A DNA stretch of 64,000 nt from assembly GCF_014193845.1 (NCBI RefSeq), contig NZ_JACHZX010000003.1, positions 620,001-684,000 on the forward strand, written 5' to 3'. Under the pieces are notes generated by a model that had not been told where the DNA came from, ran no database searches, and saw nothing but the letters and a program-made list of their open reading frames with translations. The stretch comes from Sphingomonas sp. BK345 (GTDB lineage Bacteria; Pseudomonadota; Alphaproteobacteria; Sphingomonadales; Sphingomonadaceae). How positions within the stretch are numbered: position 1 is the first letter of the stretch; each line of letters starts with the position of its first letter. The position numbers were made by a program, and so were the translations under genes. Shown piece by piece: positions 63,304-64,000 of this stretch.

Positions 63304-63855
63304 ATGAGCGACCAACCGACTTCCGCCGACGACCTGCGCGAGGCCACCGCCGAGGCCGCGCCCGAGGTGGCCGAGCACGACACCCAGGCGCAGCGCATCG
63401 CCGAGCTGGAGGACCAGCTCGCCGCCGCGCGCCAGGAGACGCTGTACGCGCAGGCCGACATCCAGAACGTGCGCCGCCGCGCGGAGAAGGACGCGGCCGA
63501 CGCGCGCGCCTATGCCGCCACCAACTTCGCGCGCGACGTGCTGTCGGTGAACGACAATCTCGAGCGCGCGCTGGCCGCGATCCCGGAGGAGCTGCGCGCC
63601 GACGACAAGTTCAAGGGGCTCGTCACCGGGCTGGAGGCGACCGGGCGCGAGCTGACCAACGTGTTCGCGCGCCACGGGCTGACCAAGATCGAGGCGATGG
63701 GCCAGCCGCTCGACCCCAACCGCCACCAGGCGATGGTGGAGATGCCGAGCGACGCTGAGCCGGGCACGGTGGTGCAGGAGATGCAGTCGGGCTGGATGAT
63801 CAAGGACCGGCTGCTGCGCCCGGCGCTGGTCGGGGTGGCGAAGAGGCCGGAGTGA
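63304..63855 (+). CDS. grpE: nucleotide exchange factor GrpE
   Basis: The 183-residue co-chaperone releases ADP from DnaK. It has an acidic disordered start, a long coiled coil (RIAELEDQLAAARQETLYAQ, then ADIQNVRRRAEKD) and the beta domain containing DPNRHQAMVEMPSDAEPG and MQSGWMIKDRLLRPALVGVA. It follows hrcA in the same operon. Length is typical. Confidence 0.96.
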   Translation: MSDQPTSADDLREATAEAAPEVAEHDTQAQRIAELEDQLAAARQETLYAQADIQNVRRRAEKDAADARAYAATNFARDVLSVNDNLERALAAIPEELRADDKFKGLVTGLEATGRELTNVFARHGLTKIEAMGQPLDPNRHQAMVEMPSDAEPGTVVQEMQSGWMIKDRLLRPALVGVAKRPE

Positions 63856-63955
63856 GGTGAGGGCGGGGGTGGCCTGCCGCCGCGTTGGTGGCGCTGCTGC
63901 GTACCTCTGAGCTGCAGGGCAGGCGCGCGATGAGCGCGCGCCGGTCACCCTCCAC

Positions 63956-64000
63956 CGTCATCCCGAACTTGGTCCGGGATCCACCATGCCGCACATCCTG
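63956..64000. repeat. family A palindromic element, truncated by window end
   Basis: CGTCATCCCGAACTTGGTCC then GGGATCCACCATGCC, the left arm of family A; the right arm would lie beyond the window. Confidence 0.8.

Overview
The window is high-GC chromosomal DNA from an alphaproteobacterium, most likely Sphingomonas or a close sphingomonad. I infer this from three TonB-system or outer-membrane uptake loci, an intact ybgC-tolQRAB-pal block, an ispH/thrB/rnhA run, hrcA-grpE, a FeuP/FeuQ-like two-component system, a MucR-like regulator, a PEP-CTERM protein and a GTTC-N7-GTTC (alphaproteobacterial LexA-type) box. I see no rRNA, tRNA, CRISPR array, transposase or phage block. Very high GC leaves long antisense frames open; these are omitted.

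Layout. 1-5.0 kb: an iron/heme-type uptake locus (PepSY membrane protein cut by the window edge, a frameshifted M48-like relic, DUF6607 protein, heme-type TonB receptor with a candidate Fur box). 5.2-7.7 kb: M3 oligopeptidase and a one-domain asparaginase. 7.9-12.8 kb: ybgC-tolQ-tolR-tolA-tolB-pal, the trans-envelope Tol-Pal machine. 13-17.7 kb: a 1267-residue TonB receptor and an MpaB-type oxygenase behind a mucR-like regulator. 18.4-22.7 kb: two exported amidohydrolases and mntH. 22.7-26.4 kb: HNH nuclease, lepB-rnc, pgi. 26.7-36.3 kb: epoxide-hydrolase-like protein and nrdB, then, 5.5 kb away, nrdA; between them a thiolase, a GH29 fucosidase and an IclR regulator. 36.8-41.3 kb: HWE kinase/receiver pair, then PepSY-FeuP-FeuQ-like operon. 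41.3-45.5 kb: DUF5694, PEP-CTERM protein, GNAT-gpmA, dienelactone hydrolase. 45.8-53.7 kb: RNase R, gamma-glutamyltransferase, a small divergent locus with an S24 repressor-like peptidase and an SOS-type box, and an ArsB/SLC13 permease. 53.8-59.0 kb: MreB paralogue, cold-shock protein and spermidine-synthase-like protein, rnhA-thrB-ispH. 59.1-64 kb: lipoprotein, ruvB, hrcA, grpE.

The most striking feature is a set of about 15 palindromic elements of about 95-165 bp. Each has two terminal mini-hairpins in inverted orientation around a variable core. One group is framed by CGTCAT...ATGACG, the other by ATCCTCCCC...GGGGAGGAT. The 8-bp terminal stems differ between families yet stay self-complementary, which is a covariation signature. 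Most lie between genes, but one lies in frame inside the catalytic RNB region of RNase R (rnr) and another in frame between the apparent tolB start and its signal-peptide core. This resembles the Rickettsia palindromic elements that enter coding genes. It is the best candidate here for an undescribed system.
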